This document shows positions 61,736-61,741 of a DNA stretch of 61,741 nucleotides, piece by piece. The position numbers and the translations under genes are program-made. Positions within the stretch are counted from its first letter, which is position 1; each line of letters begins with the position of its first letter. The stretch covers positions 1-61,741 of the forward strand of contig JAGAYH010000015.1 of the NCBI GenBank assembly GCA_017940565.1, given 5' to 3'. Source of the stretch: Bacteroidaceae bacterium (GTDB taxonomy: Bacteria; Bacteroidota; Bacteroidia; Bacteroidales; Bacteroidaceae). The notes below the pieces were generated by a model. It saw nothing but the letters and a program-made list of their open reading frames with translations, did not search any database and had not been told where the DNA came from.

Positions 61736-61741
61736 GTCCAA

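Overview
The window looks like chromosome from a member of the Bacteroidales, most likely a Prevotella-like lineage. The signs are promoters of the form TTTG-N19/20-TAnnTTTG, DUF4369 and CotH/lamin-tail proteins, a GH127 enzyme, paired TonB-dependent receptors with lipoproteins, and the lptE - TPR protein - secG cluster behind a sigma-54 activator. Nothing typical of phage, conjugative elements or insertion sequences was seen. All assignments come from reading the sequence and its translations; no database search was run.

Layout. 1-7 kb: the tail of a membrane protein, a DUF308/HdeD-like membrane protein, a histidine phosphatase, then mfd and dnaX on the minus strand. 7-13 kb: ftsB/divIC-like, a small membrane protein, a DUF4369 lipoprotein, a DUF4091/GH123-like secreted hydrolase (minus), then ffh and folD. 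13-20 kb: a minus-strand RND efflux operon (membrane fusion protein, pump, outer-membrane lipoprotein) ending in an lpxA-like acyltransferase, preceded by the stub of a leucine-rich-repeat surface protein. 20-26 kb: an OprB-like porin, lolD, cvfB, a metallophosphoesterase, an outer-membrane beta-barrel protein, a YbjQ protein, a HEAT-like protein and tRNA-His. 26.7-31 kb: a 1445-residue CotH kinase / lamin-tail secreted protein.

31.2-53.3 kb is one minus-strand cobalamin locus of about 22 kb behind a single adenosylcobalamin riboswitch. In transcription order it holds a TonB receptor, an exported CbiK-like chelatase lipoprotein, a BtuF-like lipoprotein, a PduO adenosyltransferase, a second TonB receptor, four fusion enzymes of the anaerobic corrin-ring pathway (CbiH-CbiC, CbiE-CbiT, CbiG-CbiF, CbiJ-CbiD), a BtuC-like permease, a capless HAD phosphatase, CobU, CobT, CobS, a CobB/CbiA split into two reading frames, CobQ, the CobD-type aminotransferase and CbiB. 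Most junctions overlap by 4-26 bases or are under 20 bases apart. No cbiL, no btuD and no classical cobC were found in it. 53.6-61.7 kb: a GH127 / ROK kinase pair, UDP-glucose dehydrogenase, and the operon sigma-54 activator - lptE - TPR protein - secG.

The most unusual signal is a family of short dispersed repeats. Ten arrays are each exactly three 21-base units (63 bp). Each unit is a 17-base near-palindromic core (such as ACTAAATCCGATTTAGT or ACTATATCCGATATAGT) plus a 4-base spacer. They lie between genes and also inside or at the starts of cobalamin genes, where 63 bp keeps the reading frame. A second set of five elements, with a long perfect palindrome flanked by related 21-base units, lies mostly between convergent genes and probably acts as a two-way terminator. 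No described element known to me fits this exactly.
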